Below are positions 1 through 5,998 of a DNA stretch of 17,692 nt, piece by piece. The stretch's first letter is position 1. Each line of letters begins with the position of its first letter. Source of the DNA: Acidobacteriota bacterium (GTDB lineage: Bacteria; Acidobacteriota; Polarisedimenticolia; J045); the NCBI GenBank assembly GCA_024276295.1, contig JAJRXN010000448.1, forward strand, positions 1-17,692, written 5' to 3'. The notes under the pieces are model-generated. The model was given only the letters and a program-made list of their open reading frames with translations. It ran no database searches and was not told the origin of the DNA. Made by a program: the position numbers and the translations under genes.

Positions 1-159
1 GCGGCGTTCCACGGAGACCCTCGGCCGGGCGCATGATGCGTGCTCCGCGGGGCGGAATGCGGCCGGCCGTCCCGGTTTCATGCGATGCTCCTGCATCTGG
101 ACCCGGCACGTTCTTCCGGCCGCCGGCCGGAGCGGCGTGCGGGAGGGGAGAGACGATCG
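1..159. other. Left-edge non-coding leader of the DUF2505 gene
   Basis: No complete gene is seen here. One plus-strand frame is open from the left edge and stops at 34-36, so the last few codons of an upstream gene are possible but cannot be judged from 11 residues. The stretch ends in a purine-rich Shine-Dalgarno region (GGGAGGGGAGAG, 141-152) serving the gene that starts at 160. A GC-rich hairpin (115-131) lies just upstream of it. I see no convincing promoter hexamers. Confidence 0.4.
115..131 (+). other. GC-rich hairpin upstream of the DUF2505 ribosome binding site
   Basis: A perfect 7-bp inverted repeat, TCCGGCC (115-121) and GGCCGGA (125-131), encloses a 3-base loop. It ends 9 bases before the Shine-Dalgarno tract at 141. 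No T-run follows, so it does not look like an intrinsic terminator. It could be a 5'-leader structure for the DUF2505-apbE pair, or chance in GC-rich DNA. Confidence 0.35.
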
Positions 160-669
160 ATGAAATTCAGCATCGAGCACCGGTTCGCCTGCCCGCCGGC
201 CATGTTCTGGGAGCTGTTCTGGGACCCCGAATTCGATCGTCGGGTCGATCGGGCGGCCGGCATGCGCCGCACGGTCGTCCGCGAATGGCGCGAAGGCGAC
301 CTGCGCTGCTGGCTTTCGCGCTTCGAGGCGTCGGCCGGCGGCGAGTCGGCTGTAGCCGGCGTGCTTGGCGGCGGCTGGCTGGACTACGAGCAGGAGAACC
401 GCCTCGACGAGGCGTGCGGGACGCTGGAGTGGAAGGTGATTCCCGGGGCGCTGCCGCTCGGTGCGAGCCTGACCGCGCACGGGACAATGACCGTCGTGCC
501 GGTGGAGACGGGGTGCCTGCGACGGGTTGCGGGAGAGGTCCGGGTCGCCGCGCCGCTGTTCGGCTCCGCGATCGAGGCGGCCGTATGCCGGCGCGTCGAG
601 GCGTCGTACGAGCAGGCCGCCGCCGTGCTGCGCGAGATGCTGGCGGGTCGGACGGAGCCGGACCGATGA
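160..669 (+). CDS. DUF2505-like SRPBCC-fold protein
   Basis: Encodes 169 residues. The ATG at 160 is chosen because a strong GGGAGGGGAG tract sits just upstream; an in-frame upstream ATG at 40 would add 40 low-complexity residues. The start MKFSIEHRF, the early aromatic-rich stretch (MFWELFWDPEF), and the later alternating strand pattern with a long C-terminal helix (about 128-162) fit the DUF2505 family. That family belongs to the START/SRPBCC superfamily, whose helix-grip fold makes a hydrophobic cavity for lipids or cofactors. No signal peptide or membrane segment is seen, so it should be cytoplasmic. No catalytic residues can be named and the ligand is unknown. The stop overlaps the start of apbE by 4 bases (ATGA), so the two are almost certainly co-translated. 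Family assignment is by pattern recall and another SRPBCC family is possible. Confidence 0.7.
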   Translation: MKFSIEHRFACPPAMFWELFWDPEFDRRVDRAAGMRRTVVREWREGDLRCWLSRFEASAGGESAVAGVLGGGWLDYEQENRLDEACGTLEWKVIPGALPLGASLTAHGTMTVVPVETGCLRRVAGEVRVAAPLFGSAIEAAVCRRVEASYEQAAAVLREMLAGRTEPDR

Positions 670-1697
670 GTGGCGGGGCGCGCGTCCGCCGGCTCGCGGC
701 CCTGGGGGCGCTGGCCGGCCTCGTGGTCCTGCTGGGGCTGGCGCTCTGGAAGACCGGCGGCCGGGACCGGCTCGAGGTCGTCACCGGGCACCCGGTGGGG
801 ATCATGGGCACGTCCTGCCAGCTCGTGGCGATCGCGCCGGCGGGCCAGCGGGAGGTGGCGCGGCGGGCCGTGACGGCGGCGGAAGCGACGCTGCGGCGGC
901 TCGAGGCGCTGATGAGCACCTGGATCGACGCCTCGGAAGTCTCCCGCCTGAACCGGGCGCCGGCCGGCGAGGTGGTTCCGCTCTCGCCGGACGTGCTGAC
1001 GGTCCTGCGGGCGGCGCGCGCCGCGTGGGAGGAGACGGACGGCGCCTTCGACGCGACCTGCCGGCCGCTGATCGAGCTGTGGCGGCGGGCCGGCCGCGAG
1101 GGCGTGCTTCCCGATCCGGCCGAGATCGCCCGCGCGCGGAGCGCCTCGCGCTGGGAGGACTTCGAACTGCTCGAGCACGGGGCGGTCAAGCGCCGCGACT
1201 CCGCGCGCATCGACCTCGGGGGCATCGCCAAGGGGTACGCGATCGATCGGGCGCTCGACGCGATGCGGGAGGAGGGCGCCGTCGGTGGGCTGGTCGACGT
1301 CGGCGGCGATCTGCACGTCTTCGGTCGCACGCCGGGCGACGCGGGCTTCGAGGTCGTCGTGCGGCATCCGCGAGGGGAGGGGGCCTGGCGCACGATCCGG
1401 CTGGCGGGCGACCGGGCGATCTGCACGTCCGGGGACTATGCGCGGTGGGTCGAGATCGGCGGCCGCCGCTACGGGCACGTGATCGATCCGCGCACGGGGC
1501 GTCCCGCGGAGCAGGCGGCGTCGGTCAGCGTGCTGGCCGGCGATGCGATGACGGCCGACATCTGGGCGACCACGCTCACGGTGCTCGGTGACGACGGGCT
1601 CGCACTGTTGCCCGAGGGGCTCGAGGCGCTCGTCCTTCATCCCGGCCCTTCGGATCCGGAGCGGATCGTCGAAGTGCGCAGTGAAGGCTTCCCCTAG
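666..1697 (+). CDS. apbE: FAD:protein FMN transferase (ApbE), membrane-anchored
   Basis: Encodes 343 residues. ApbE proteins transfer FMN from FAD to a threonine of target proteins such as Rnf/Nqr subunits or NosR-like proteins, outside the cytoplasmic membrane, using Mg2+. Visible family features are the GIMGTSCQLV strand (45-54), SEVSRLNR (90-97), IDLGGIAKGYAID (182-194), VDVGGDLHVFG (210-220), DPRTG (274-278) and the metal/flavin motif TADIWATT (296-303) with D298 and T302. The N-terminus has basic residues then one hydrophobic segment (about 10-28) with no lipobox Cys. This predicts an uncleaved signal anchor, whereas many ApbE proteins are lipoproteins. The length is normal for the family. 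The start is fixed by the ATGA overlap with the DUF2505 gene. No obvious flavinylation target (FMN-binding domain, RnfG, NosR) is encoded in the window, so the substrate is unknown. Confidence 0.95.
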   Translation: MSGGARVRRLAALGALAGLVVLLGLALWKTGGRDRLEVVTGHPVGIMGTSCQLVAIAPAGQREVARRAVTAAEATLRRLEALMSTWIDASEVSRLNRAPAGEVVPLSPDVLTVLRAARAAWEETDGAFDATCRPLIELWRRAGREGVLPDPAEIARARSASRWEDFELLEHGAVKRRDSARIDLGGIAKGYAIDRALDAMREEGAVGGLVDVGGDLHVFGRTPGDAGFEVVVRHPRGEGAWRTIRLAGDRAICTSGDYARWVEIGGRRYGHVIDPRTGRPAEQAASVSVLAGDAMTADIWATTLTVLGDDGLALLPEGLEALVLHPGPSDPERIVEVRSEGFP

Positions 1698-1833
1698 CCG
1701 GCGGCGCCGGATTCGATGATCCGGGGTACTCGCGCGCGGTGGCGTGCGGCTGCTAACTTCTCCTCTCGGGGGAACAGCGAGGTCACCGGTGGGCTGGGGT
1801 TTTTCGCGGCGACCGCCAGATGGAGACGGATCG

Positions 1834-2580
1834 ATGCGTTCCGGCCGGCCGCCGGGGCGCCGCGAGTGGCCCGCCGGTGACGGCAGCGGGTCCGCACGGG
1901 TTCGCACTGCGCCGCGGCGTGCGGCGCGCTACCGGCTGAAGGACGGCGAGGCGGCGCGCGTCGACGGGATGACGGGCGAAGGGAGTCCGTTCCGCCCGCA
2001 GCTCTCGGACCCCGAAGCCGCCGTGCGCGAGGTGCTGGCCGCTTCGGAGGGAGATCCGCGTCGGGCCGTCGAGCGGCTCGAGGCCCTGCGCGCCGAGTTC
2101 GCGCCGGACGCGCATCTGCTCTCGACGCTCTGCAGGCTGCTCAAGCGGTGCGGGCAGACGGCGCGCACGGTCGAGGTCGGTCGCGAGGCGATCGAGGCCT
2201 GCTTCCGCCAGCGCCAGGGGTTGCTCGCCGCGCAGTTGCTGTCCGAGATCGATGCCGACGCGCATGCCCTCGGAGTCGACCGTGACCGGCTGGTCGCGCT
2301 CGGCGCCACGCTCGTTCGCACGGGCGAGTGGCCGGTCGCCTTCCGGGCGCTGGCCTCGTCGCTGATGGCGAGCCCGTCGGACGAGGCGGTGGCCAGGACG
2401 CTGCTGGCGCTGGTCGACAGGCTGCTCGAGCGGCGGGAAGCCGCCGAGGAGGCCTGGCGGATCGCCGAGTTCGTCGCGGTGGTCGCCGACTGCCCGCAGC
2501 TCCAGGCCGAGATCGCATCCCGGGTCCGGCGGGCCGAAGCGGTGACGCCGACCCGCAGGCCGGCGCCACCTCTGCCCTGA
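1834..2580 (+). CDS. TPR-like helical-repeat protein of unknown function
   Basis: Encodes 248 residues from the ATG at 1834, which has GGAG at 1822-1825 with 8-base spacing. A later ATG at 1969 would give 203 residues and start nearer the conserved-looking part but lacks a good ribosome site, so the start is uncertain. The first 45 residues are Arg/Gly/Pro-rich and look disordered. From about residue 50 the protein is a series of amphipathic helices rich in Ala, Leu and Arg, with the spacing of degenerate tetratricopeptide repeats: an AVERLEALRAEF-type helix, then paired helices around LLSTLCRLLKRCG, AAQLLSEI, AFRALASSLMA and VARTLLALVDRLLE. There is no signal peptide or membrane segment. Such proteins usually act as interaction scaffolds. 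The partner is unknown. It faces the OmpA gene tail to tail, 15 bases apart. Confidence 0.6.
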   Translation: MRSGRPPGRREWPAGDGSGSARVRTAPRRAARYRLKDGEAARVDGMTGEGSPFRPQLSDPEAAVREVLAASEGDPRRAVERLEALRAEFAPDAHLLSTLCRLLKRCGQTARTVEVGREAIEACFRQRQGLLAAQLLSEIDADAHALGVDRDRLVALGATLVRTGEWPVAFRALASSLMASPSDEAVARTLLALVDRLLERREAAEEAWRIAEFVAVVADCPQLQAEIASRVRRAEAVTPTRRPAPPLP

Positions 2581-2595
2581 GACCGGACGAACGCT

Positions 2596-4041
2596 TCAGT
2601 CCATGCGTCGGAGTTCGACCCGGCGGTTCTTCGCGCGGCCGCTTTCGGTGCCGTTGTCCGCGATCGGCCTCGACTCGCCATAACCGCGCGCCGTCAGCCG
2701 GTCGGCCGGGATGCCGCGGCTGATCAGGTACTCGCGCACCGCCTGCGCGCGTCGTTCGGAGAGCCGCTGGTTGTAGGCCTCGCTGCCGGACGAGTCGGTG
2801 TGTCCTCCCACCTCGGCGCGCACTTCCGGCCAGGCGAGCAGCGCTTCCGCCACGCGGTCGAGGATCGCCCGGGAGGCAGCGGTGAGCGTGGCGCTGTTCG
2901 ACTCGAAGTTGACGCCCTCGAGCACGAGCGTCCCGCGCCCCTTCTCGAACAGCTTCGGACAGCCGCGCTCGTCGACCGGGGCACCGGCCTCCGTGTCGGG
3001 GCACTTGTCGAGGCCGTCGAACACGCCGTCGCCATCGGCGTCACGGGGACAGCCCCTGGCGTCGACGGTGGCGCCGCGGGGCGTGCCGGGGCACTTGTCG
3101 AGGCCGTCGGCGACGCCATCGCCGTCGGAGTCCTGCGGGCAACCCCGGGCGTCGACCGCGGCGCCGCGGGGGGTGTCGGGGCACTTGTCGAGGCCGTCGA
3201 ACACGCCGTCGCCATCGGCGTCCGGGGGGCAGCCTTTGGCGTCGACGGAGGCGCCACGGGGCGTGTCGGGGCAGGCGTCCTCGCCGTCGGCGACGCCGTC
3301 GCCGTCGGAGTCCTTCGGACAACCCCTGGCGTCGACCGCCCAGCCGGCGGGCGTCCCGGGGCACTTGTCGAGGCCGTCGAACACGCCGTCGCCATCGGCG
3401 TCACGGGGGCAGCCCCTGTCGTCCACGATCGCGCCGGCCGGCGTGTCGGGGCAGCGATCCCGGCGGTCGTTGACGCCGTCCCCGTCGGAATCCGGAGGCG
3501 GGGCGCCGACGCGCCAGGAGTAGCCGAGCAGGGCATAGACGTTGGTCATCCCGGCCCCCGCGAGACCGTCGTCGCCCAGCGAGCGATCGACGCGGAGTTC
3601 CCAGCGGAACATGCCGCGCTCGCTGGTGTCGAACATCTGGCCGAATCCGAGCGAGCCGAAAGCCCGATCGAAATCGAACGACGGCTGGTCGGCGCTGACG
3701 TCCACCCAGCCGCCGCCGCCGTTGATGAACCACGGACCGTCGCCCAGCGTGAACTCGGCCCCGGTGCGCAGCGCGAGCACGTTGGCGTCGTCGGTCGACG
3801 GCCCGGCCACGTCGGTCGTCGAGTACTTCCCGTCGAGGAACCAGCCCCAGCCCGGACCGAGACTCCACAGCCCGCGCACGCCGAACGCGAGGGCCGCGTC
3901 GTTGTCCGACAGGTTGCCGTCCGGGACCAGCAGGCCGCCCTCGAGGCCGATCTGGCCGTCGCCCAGGACTGTCACCGGAGCGGCGGCGAGCAGGATCGCG
4001 GCCACGATGGCCGCAGGAGCGAGGAATCGAATCTTCTTCAT
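2596..4041 (-). CDS. OmpA-family outer-membrane protein with six thrombospondin type 3 repeats
   Basis: Encodes 481 residues from the ATG at 4041, preceded by GGAGGACAAGAG. Residues 1-27 are a Sec signal peptide (MKKIRF start, cleavage near VLG-DG). Residues 28-180 alternate Gly and aromatic residues as in an 8-strand OmpA-like barrel. Residues 183-362 are six thrombospondin type 3 repeats of exactly 30 residues, each with a DxDGDG calcium-binding core and two Cys (CPDT or CPGT, then RGCP or KGCP). Residues about 370-481 are an OmpA C-terminal peptidoglycan-binding domain, with VNFESNSATL, GGHTDSSG (D416), LSERRAQAV and KNRRVEL. The expected role is to tether the outer membrane to peptidoglycan, with the repeat region as a Ca2+-stiffened spacer. 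It lies 40 bases downstream of the MscS gene and is probably the last gene of a DUF481-mscS-ompA operon, although its own strong ribosome site allows independent high expression. Confidence 0.95.
   Translation of the reverse strand: MKKIRFLAPAAIVAAILLAAAPVTVLGDGQIGLEGGLLVPDGNLSDNDAALAFGVRGLWSLGPGWGWFLDGKYSTTDVAGPSTDDANVLALRTGAEFTLGDGPWFINGGGGWVDVSADQPSFDFDRAFGSLGFGQMFDTSERGMFRWELRVDRSLGDDGLAGAGMTNVYALLGYSWRVGAPPPDSDGDGVNDRRDRCPDTPAGAIVDDRGCPRDADGDGVFDGLDKCPGTPAGWAVDARGCPKDSDGDGVADGEDACPDTPRGASVDAKGCPPDADGDGVFDGLDKCPDTPRGAAVDARGCPQDSDGDGVADGLDKCPGTPRGATVDARGCPRDADGDGVFDGLDKCPDTEAGAPVDERGCPKLFEKGRGTLVLEGVNFESNSATLTAASRAILDRVAEALLAWPEVRAEVGGHTDSSGSEAYNQRLSERRAQAVREYLISRGIPADRLTARGYGESRPIADNGTESGRAKNRRVELRRMD
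2960..3500 (-). repeat. Tandem 90-bp repeat (180-bp higher-order) coding thrombospondin-3 units
   Basis: Six 90-bp units lie in frame inside the OmpA gene. They alternate between a DADGDGVFDG type and a DSDGDGVADG (or VND) type, so the longer-range period is 180 bp. The plus-strand segment beginning GCACTTGTCGAGGCCGTCGA is identical over about 42 bases at 3001, 3181 and 3361, exactly 180 apart, including third codon positions. The intervening units (3091, 3271, 3451) diverge more. This points to recent duplication or gene conversion of a two-repeat unit. It is coding DNA with no separate array function. Confidence 0.92.
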
Positions 4042-4081
4042 CTCTTGTCCTCCGTGCCTGTCCTGATTCGAGAACGTGTCA

Positions 4082-4900
4082 TTATGCACCGACAACGGGC
4101 TGGTCGAGGTGGACGTCGAGCTGGGGGAACGGGATCCCGATTCCCGCGTCGTCGAGGGCGTTCTTGGCGCGCTCGAGCAGCCTCTCACGAACCGTCCAGT
4201 AGTCCTCCGCGCGGCACCAGGCGCGCAGGGTCCAATCGACCGACGACGCCCCGAGGTTGCTCAGGATGATCGCGGGCGCCGGGTCGTCCAGGACGCCCTC
4301 GGTGCCGCGGACGACCCCGTCGAGCACCTCGCGGGTCCTGGTGGTCGAAGCGTCGTACGCGACGCCGATCTCGACGTCGACTCGGCGCGTGGGATGATGG
4401 GTGATGTTCTCGATCGTCGCGCTCGTGATCGAGCTGTTGGGGATGATGATCCGCCGCCGGTCGAACGTGTCGATCGTGGTCGTGAACAGGCCGATCGCAT
4501 CGACCTGCCCGACCTCGCCCGCGACGCGGACCGCATCTCCGACCGCGAACGGCCGGAACACGAGCAGCAGCACGCCGGAGGCGAAGTTGGCCAGCGTGCC
4601 CTGGAAGGCCATTCCGATCGCGAAGCCGGCGGCGGCGAGAATCGCCGCGAAGCTGGTCGTCTCGATCCCGAACAGGCTCAGCGCGAACAGGACGGCCAGC
4701 AGCATCACCGTCCATGAGGCGAGATTCGCGAAGAACTTGCCCAGCGTGACGTCGAACTTCGAGCGCTCGAACCCGCGCATCATCACGCGACGGACCCAGC
4801 TCGCGAGAATGCGGGCGGCGATCAGCAGCGCGAAGACGCCAAGCAGCCGCAGGCCATAGGTGATGAGGACGTTGACGTCGATGAACTGCGAGAAATCCAT
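4082..4900 (-). CDS. mscS: Small-conductance mechanosensitive channel (MscS family)
   Basis: Encodes 272 residues, close to the 286 of E. coli MscS. The ATG at 4900 has CGGAGAAACAGCC in front of it. Three membrane helices are seen: about 9-33, 57-78, and the pore-lining TM3 at 83-115. TM3 shows the Ala/Gly packing of the family (AAILAAAGFAIGMAFQGTLANFASG). The signature GLFTTTIDTFDRRRIIIPNSS (137-157) and a beta/alpha-beta cytoplasmic part follow. MscS channels sit in the inner membrane and open under tension to release solutes after hypo-osmotic shock. No large N-terminal extension is present, so this is the minimal type. It starts 23 bases after the DUF481 gene ends and is followed 40 bases later by the OmpA gene, supporting one envelope/osmotic transcription unit. 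Confidence 0.95.
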   Translation of the reverse strand: MDFSQFIDVNVLITYGLRLLGVFALLIAARILASWVRRVMMRGFERSKFDVTLGKFFANLASWTVMLLAVLFALSLFGIETTSFAAILAAAGFAIGMAFQGTLANFASGVLLLVFRPFAVGDAVRVAGEVGQVDAIGLFTTTIDTFDRRRIIIPNSSITSATIENITHHPTRRVDVEIGVAYDASTTRTREVLDGVVRGTEGVLDDPAPAIILSNLGASSVDWTLRAWCRAEDYWTVRERLLERAKNALDDAGIGIPFPQLDVHLDQPVVGA

Positions 4901-4923
4901 GGCTGTTTCTCCGGAAGCCGGCG

Positions 4924-5772
4924 TCAGAAGTTGACGACCAGCGAGGCGGCGAGAATCGTGTCGGTCTTGTCGAACTCGAACTGTACGTCGGGAAAGCCGG
5001 TGGCCGAGAGCACCTGCACCACGGGCCGGTTGTCGTAGAGCAGCGTGAAACTCGCCTTGAGGGCGACCTGGGTCGTGATCGAGGCGGTGATGGCGGTCTC
5101 GGACTTGCCGCGCCAGTCCGCGGTGTCGTCGAGATTTCCGAGCAGCTCGACGTCCTGAGTGAGCGTCGACGTCGGGGAGAGCTTGTGCGAGTACCCGAAG
5201 AAGGCGCGGGCTCCGGCATAGGTCTGCCCGTCCGGTGTCGTGCCCGGGACGAACGACTCGTCGGTGTAGGTCAGACCGAGTTCGCTGCTCAGTTCGTGGA
5301 CGTCGGTGCGGAAGAAACGGTACCCGAGGCCGACCTGGGCCTGGTAGCGGTCGTCGATGCCAGCGGGGCGATTGCGGGTCCACTCGAGGCCGGTCAGCCA
5401 GTAGAAACCGTCCCGGATGTCCCGGCGCAGGATGCCGGCGAGCTGATAGGTCTCGGCGGTCGTCTCGGAGACCTCGGTCACGACGAGTGCGCCGCCGACG
5501 TTCGATGCCGTGCGGGTCGTCTGTTCGGCGCGCAGGGCGAGCATGTTGATCTCGAGCTTCCAGCCGTCCCAGCCGTAGATGAAGCGGTCCGAGAGCTTGA
5601 CGTTCGTCGTCTGGGAGTTGCCGGAGGTCTGCACGAAGCCGACCTCGGCGGTGTTGGTCCAGCGGCGCTTCGTGGTCGCGGGCTCGTCCTCGGCCAGCGC
5701 CGTGGCAGGCAGCGCTGCCGCGGCCGCCAGCGCCGCCAGGACGTATGGGATCGTTCGTGCTTGCCGTCTCAC
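4924..5772 (-). CDS. DUF481 (YdiY-like) outer-membrane beta-barrel protein
   Basis: Encodes 282 residues. It starts with GTG at 5772, supported by AAGGAG at 5781-5786 with 8-base spacing. Residues 1-27 are a Sec signal peptide (cleavage near ALA-ED). The mature protein begins with the DUF481 pattern WTNTAEVGFVQTSGNSQTTN and continues as alternating strands with many aromatic residues. It ends in a terminal Phe (SLVVNF), the usual outer-membrane barrel sorting signal. DUF481 proteins include YdiY, described as salt-induced outer-membrane proteins; their molecular role is unknown. Here the gene leads a run with MscS (23 bases later) and OmpA, which fits a response to osmotic or envelope stress. 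A strong GC hairpin touches its ribosome site and a candidate promoter lies at 5961-5966. Confidence 0.9.
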   Translation of the reverse strand: MRRQARTIPYVLAALAAAAALPATALAEDEPATTKRRWTNTAEVGFVQTSGNSQTTNVKLSDRFIYGWDGWKLEINMLALRAEQTTRTASNVGGALVVTEVSETTAETYQLAGILRRDIRDGFYWLTGLEWTRNRPAGIDDRYQAQVGLGYRFFRTDVHELSSELGLTYTDESFVPGTTPDGQTYAGARAFFGYSHKLSPTSTLTQDVELLGNLDDTADWRGKSETAITASITTQVALKASFTLLYDNRPVVQVLSATGFPDVQFEFDKTDTILAASLVVNF

Positions 5773-5786
5773 TGCGATCTCTCCTT

Positions 5787-5806
5787 GCGGCCGGCTGTCC
5801 GGCCGC
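5787..5806 (-). promoter_or_regulatory. Hairpin abutting the DUF481 Shine-Dalgarno sequence
   Basis: A perfect 8-bp inverted repeat, GCGGCCGG and CCGGCCGC, encloses a 4-base loop (ACAG in the transcript). In the mRNA the last stem base is directly followed by the AAGGAG ribosome site of the DUF481 gene. All 8 pairs are G-C, so the stem should be very stable. It does not cover the ribosome site itself. It may act as a standby or 5'-end protection element, or it may be a leftover terminator without a U-tract. Confidence 0.55.
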
Positions 5807-5898
5807 GGGTTGTCGTGGAAACGTGGCAGCGAGCCTCCGGCCGCGTGGCGGACGGAAAGGCGGCAGTCAGCCTGATGTCGGGATCGGTGATGATGACG

Positions 5899-5917
5899 AG
5901 CCGCCGGGCAGGCGGCT
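5899..5917 (-). terminator. Possible U-less terminator hairpin after the permease gene
   Basis: A perfect 7-bp stem AGCCGCC / GGCGGCT has a 5-base loop and lies 82 bases downstream of the permease stop. There is no T-run after it on the minus strand (CGTCATCATC follows). It could help end transcription of the adaptor-permease operon, but it may equally lie in the DUF481 leader. Confidence 0.25.
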
Positions 5918-5952
5918 GCCGGTCGTTCCTGAAGACTCCTCGTCCCCTGTAG

Positions 5953-5977
5953 CCGGCGCCATCATATCCGGTGCCGG
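5953..5977 (-). promoter_or_regulatory. Candidate promoter -10 (TATGAT) inside an inverted repeat
   Basis: On the minus strand TATGAT (5961-5966) matches the sigma-70 -10 consensus at 5 of 6 positions, rare in such GC-rich DNA. No good -35 is found at 17 bases. The hexamer lies in the 9-base centre of an 8-bp inverted repeat (CCGGCGCC 5953-5960 and GGTGCCGG 5970-5977, one mismatch). A repressor bound there would block the -10. It would drive the DUF481-mscS-ompA genes with a leader of about 180 bases. Confidence 0.35.
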
Positions 5978-5998
5978 GCGGCGGCGCATGCCGGCCCG

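Larger units (their letters stand above)
5773..5998. other. Intergenic region between the permease and the DUF481 gene
   Basis: This is the longest gap in the window (226 bases) and no gene is visible. It contains three inverted repeats (5787-5806, 5899-5917, 5953-5977) and a good -10-like hexamer (TATGAT, minus strand). It probably ends the adaptor-permease unit and starts the DUF481-mscS-ompA unit. No T-run follows any of the hairpins, so a classical intrinsic terminator is not seen. Confidence 0.6.

Noticed and set aside
1707..1724. Hairpin CCGGAT-TCGATG-ATCCGG just after apbE as a terminator
   Set aside because: The 6-bp stem is not followed by a T-run; the T5 at 1800-1804 is too far away. 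Too weak to annotate.
384..1907. Long minus-strand frame antisense to DUF2505 and apbE
   Set aside because: ApbE motifs on the plus strand are unambiguous; the antisense sequence is Arg/Pro-rich noise.
2960..3500. Regular repeat considered as a CRISPR array or satellite
   Set aside because: The 90-bp period has no unique spacers and translates in frame into thrombospondin-3 repeats within the OmpA gene.
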